A DNA stretch of 64,000 bases from Sphaerisporangium krabiense (GTDB lineage: Bacteria > Actinomycetota > Actinomycetes > Streptosporangiales > Streptosporangiaceae): NCBI RefSeq assembly GCF_014200435.1, contig NZ_JACHBR010000001.1:2604001-2668000 (forward strand), written 5' to 3'. The notes under the pieces were generated by a model that saw only the letters and a program-made list of their open reading frames with translations, ran no database searches and was not told the origin of the DNA. The translations under genes and the position numbers were made by a program. Below are positions 62,493-64,000 of this stretch, one piece after another; position 1 is the stretch's first letter; the number at the start of each line of letters is the position of its first letter.

Positions 62493-64000
62493 TCAGGTGC
62501 CGGCGGAGACGGTGACCGTCAGGCGCCCTTCGACCGGAGCCTGACCGGGCAGGCGGACCGAGAGTGTTCCCGTGTACGTTCCCGGCTGGGTGAAGGTCCG
62601 GTTGGATCTCGCGGTGAAGGCGTCGTTGATCCGCATGTCGGGGATGCTCGCCTCCCGGGTGGTCGTCGGGGTGAGGTTCTCCTGCACGCCGTCGCTCCAG
62701 ACGACGGTCGCCACGAGGTCGGCGGACGCGGCTCCCGGGGCGGTGACGGTCCAGGTCGCCCCGGCCTGCTGGCCGGTCCTGACGGTCACCGGGGCGCCGA
62801 GCGCCTCCGTCCGCCACGCCACGTCCGCGGTGGGGAAGAAGTTCGTTCCCTGGACGGTCAGGCGGCCGCCGGCCTTGGACAGGCGCGTTCTGAAGTCGGC
62901 GTAGTCGCGCTGTGCCTGCGGGGTCCATCCGGCCTCGGCGGTGGCGATGAGGCGGGGGAAGCTGTAGTACTGCGCCTGGCCGAGGCGCCGGATGAACTCG
63001 CCCCATAGGGCGGACTCGACGCCCAGCACGTTGGACTCGGCGACGCCGGGGACGAACGCGCCGGGGTTCCAGTTGTAGTGGCGATCCAGGCCGCAGACCC
63101 CGCCGCAGGCCCACGTGCCGCCCTGGGGCTGGCGGGAGTCCTGCTTCTGGGGCACGTAGGTGTTGGGCGCGGGGGAGAGGATCACCTTGGCGCCGCGGTT
63201 GTTCACCGCGTTGGCGACGGCCGTCAGGTCCCCGGTCCAGAACTGCACGACGGCCTTGTTCTGCGGCAGCGCGGTCCCGGCGTACTCATTCCAGCCGACG
63301 ACGGTCTTGCCGAGGGACGCGATCTTCTGCGTGAAGGCGTTGACCATCTTCGTGTAGTCGGCGTGGCTCGTGACGTGCGCCTCGTCCCCGCCGATGTGCA
63401 GGTACGGCCCGGGTGTCATCGCGGCGATCTGGGTGAGGACGCGCTCGGCGAACTCGTAGGTCACGTCGCTGTTCGCGTCCAGTGACGAGTAGCCGACCGC
63501 CCCGGTGCCGTTGGCGGGCACGGTCGACTGTCCCGGCTGGAGCTGTGGCCGGGCGCCCGCGGTGTTGAGCTGCGGGACGGCGTGCAGCGCGGCGTTGGTG
63601 TGGCCGGGCATGTCGATCTCGGGGATCACCGTCATGCCGTTCTCGCCGGCGTAACGGACGATCTCGGCGTAGTCGGCCTTGGTGTAGTAGCCGGTGATGC
63701 CGGGCTCGGTGCCCCGGTCCGTCATCGCGGTGCCGCCGCTCACCTCGGTGAGCAGCCCGTAGTCGATGCCGGACGGGTTGCTCCGCGGGTCGTCCAGCGC
63801 GATGCGCCATCCCTGGTCGTCGGTCAGGTGCAGGTGGAGACGGTTGATCTTGAACTGTGCCGCCGAGTCGATGTACGCCTTGACCTCGTTCACCGGATAG
63901 AAGCTGCGGGCGACGTCGAGCATCATCCCGCGGTGCGGGAAACGCGGGTAGTCGGTGATCGTCACCGTGGGCGCCGTCCACGGGGCGGTGACGACGGTGT
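62493..64000 (-). CDS. Beta-N-acetylhexosaminidase, GH20 (5' end outside window)
   Basis: The last 502 or so residues are inside the window; the start lies beyond 64000. The GH20 barrel begins FPHRGMMLDVARSFYPVNEV and KINRLHLHLTDDQGWRIALD. The catalytic Asp-Glu pair is in GPYLHIGGDEAHVTSHADY, and the substrate-stabilising tryptophan in VESALWGEFIRR. The C-terminal 120 residues look like beta-sandwich domains (GTWTVTAPG-like and GTYTGTLSVRLPGQAPVEGR). It would release GlcNAc from chitin or glycans, probably outside the cell. The signal peptide is not visible. Confidence 0.93.
   Translation of the reverse strand, partial: TVVTAPWTAPTVTITDYPRFPHRGMMLDVARSFYPVNEVKAYIDSAAQFKINRLHLHLTDDQGWRIALDDPRSNPSGIDYGLLTEVSGGTAMTDRGTEPGITGYYTKADYAEIVRYAGENGMTVIPEIDMPGHTNAALHAVPQLNTAGARPQLQPGQSTVPANGTGAVGYSSLDANSDVTYEFAERVLTQIAAMTPGPYLHIGGDEAHVTSHADYTKMVNAFTQKIASLGKTVVGWNEYAGTALPQNKAVVQFWTGDLTAVANAVNNRGAKVILSPAPNTYVPQKQDSRQPQGGTWACGGVCGLDRHYNWNPGAFVPGVAESNVLGVESALWGEFIRRLGQAQYYSFPRLIATAEAGWTPQAQRDYADFRTRLSKAGGRLTVQGTNFFPTADVAWRTEALGAPVTVRTGQQAGATWTVTAPGAASADLVATVVWSDGVQENLTPTTTREASIPDMRINDAFTARSNRTFTQPGTYTGTLSVRLPGQAPVEGRLTVTVSAGT

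Overview
The window is a piece of a high-GC actinobacterial chromosome. It carries actinobacterial families such as an F420-type PPOX oxidoreductase, a DUF5997/LysR-like pair and an ECF42-type sigma factor with a DGPF protein, and it makes heavy use of GTG starts with GTGA/ATGA gene overlaps. The genus cannot be fixed from sequence reading alone; a Streptosporangiales-like organism would fit.

Layout. (1) 1-8.7 kb is host chromosome: a TlpA-like redoxin end, an ABC exporter and an S26 signal peptidase; a HAD hydrolase; a PPOX oxidoreductase; a MaoC dehydratase; a two-component system; a membrane protein; an orphan HATPase; and an S4-domain protein. (2) 8.72-49.64 kb is an apparently complete siphovirus-type prophage in a tRNA-Arg(ACG) gene. 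Nearly all its genes read on the minus strand. From high to low coordinates they are: integrase, repressor (plus strand), excisionase-like gene, many small early genes, RuvC-like resolvase, RecB/Cas4-like nuclease, SSB-like protein, primase-helicase, terminases, portal, MuF-ADP-ribosyltransferase fusion, scaffold, capsid, connectors, tail tube, frameshifted tail chaperones, tape measure, tail tip proteins and lysis genes. (3) 49.64-57.74 kb is a decayed older island in the same tRNA. It has an integrase pseudogene next to the intact tRNA, a DIP1984 pseudogene, a large membrane-anchored STAND NTPase with TPR repeats, two further genes and a degenerate tRNA 3' half at its far end. (4) 57.74-64 kb is host chromosome again: LysR-like/DUF5997, a GNAT acetyltransferase, a DHFR-like reductase, a DGPF protein with an ECF42-type sigma factor, and a GH20 hexosaminidase cut by the window edge.

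How it works together. The prophage core is a 38-bp repeat covering the tRNA 5' half up to the anticodon loop, so the intact tRNA at the right end has a phage-supplied 5' half and probably a phage promoter. Lysogeny control appears to use arrays of direct repeats (about GATACAA) spaced by exactly 10 bp, at the repressor start, at the divergent early promoter and again at 41.25 kb. The late operon starts from a good sigma-70-like promoter that runs straight into a terminator, which suggests antitermination. An array of about twelve copies of a 9-10 bp repeat lies inside the 3' part of the primase-helicase gene and is a strong candidate for the phage replication origin.

The most interesting items are this intragenic repeat array, the phased operator arrays, the MuF-ADP-ribosyltransferase fusion, the nested use of one tRNA gene by two elements, and the STAND-TPR protein in the older island.
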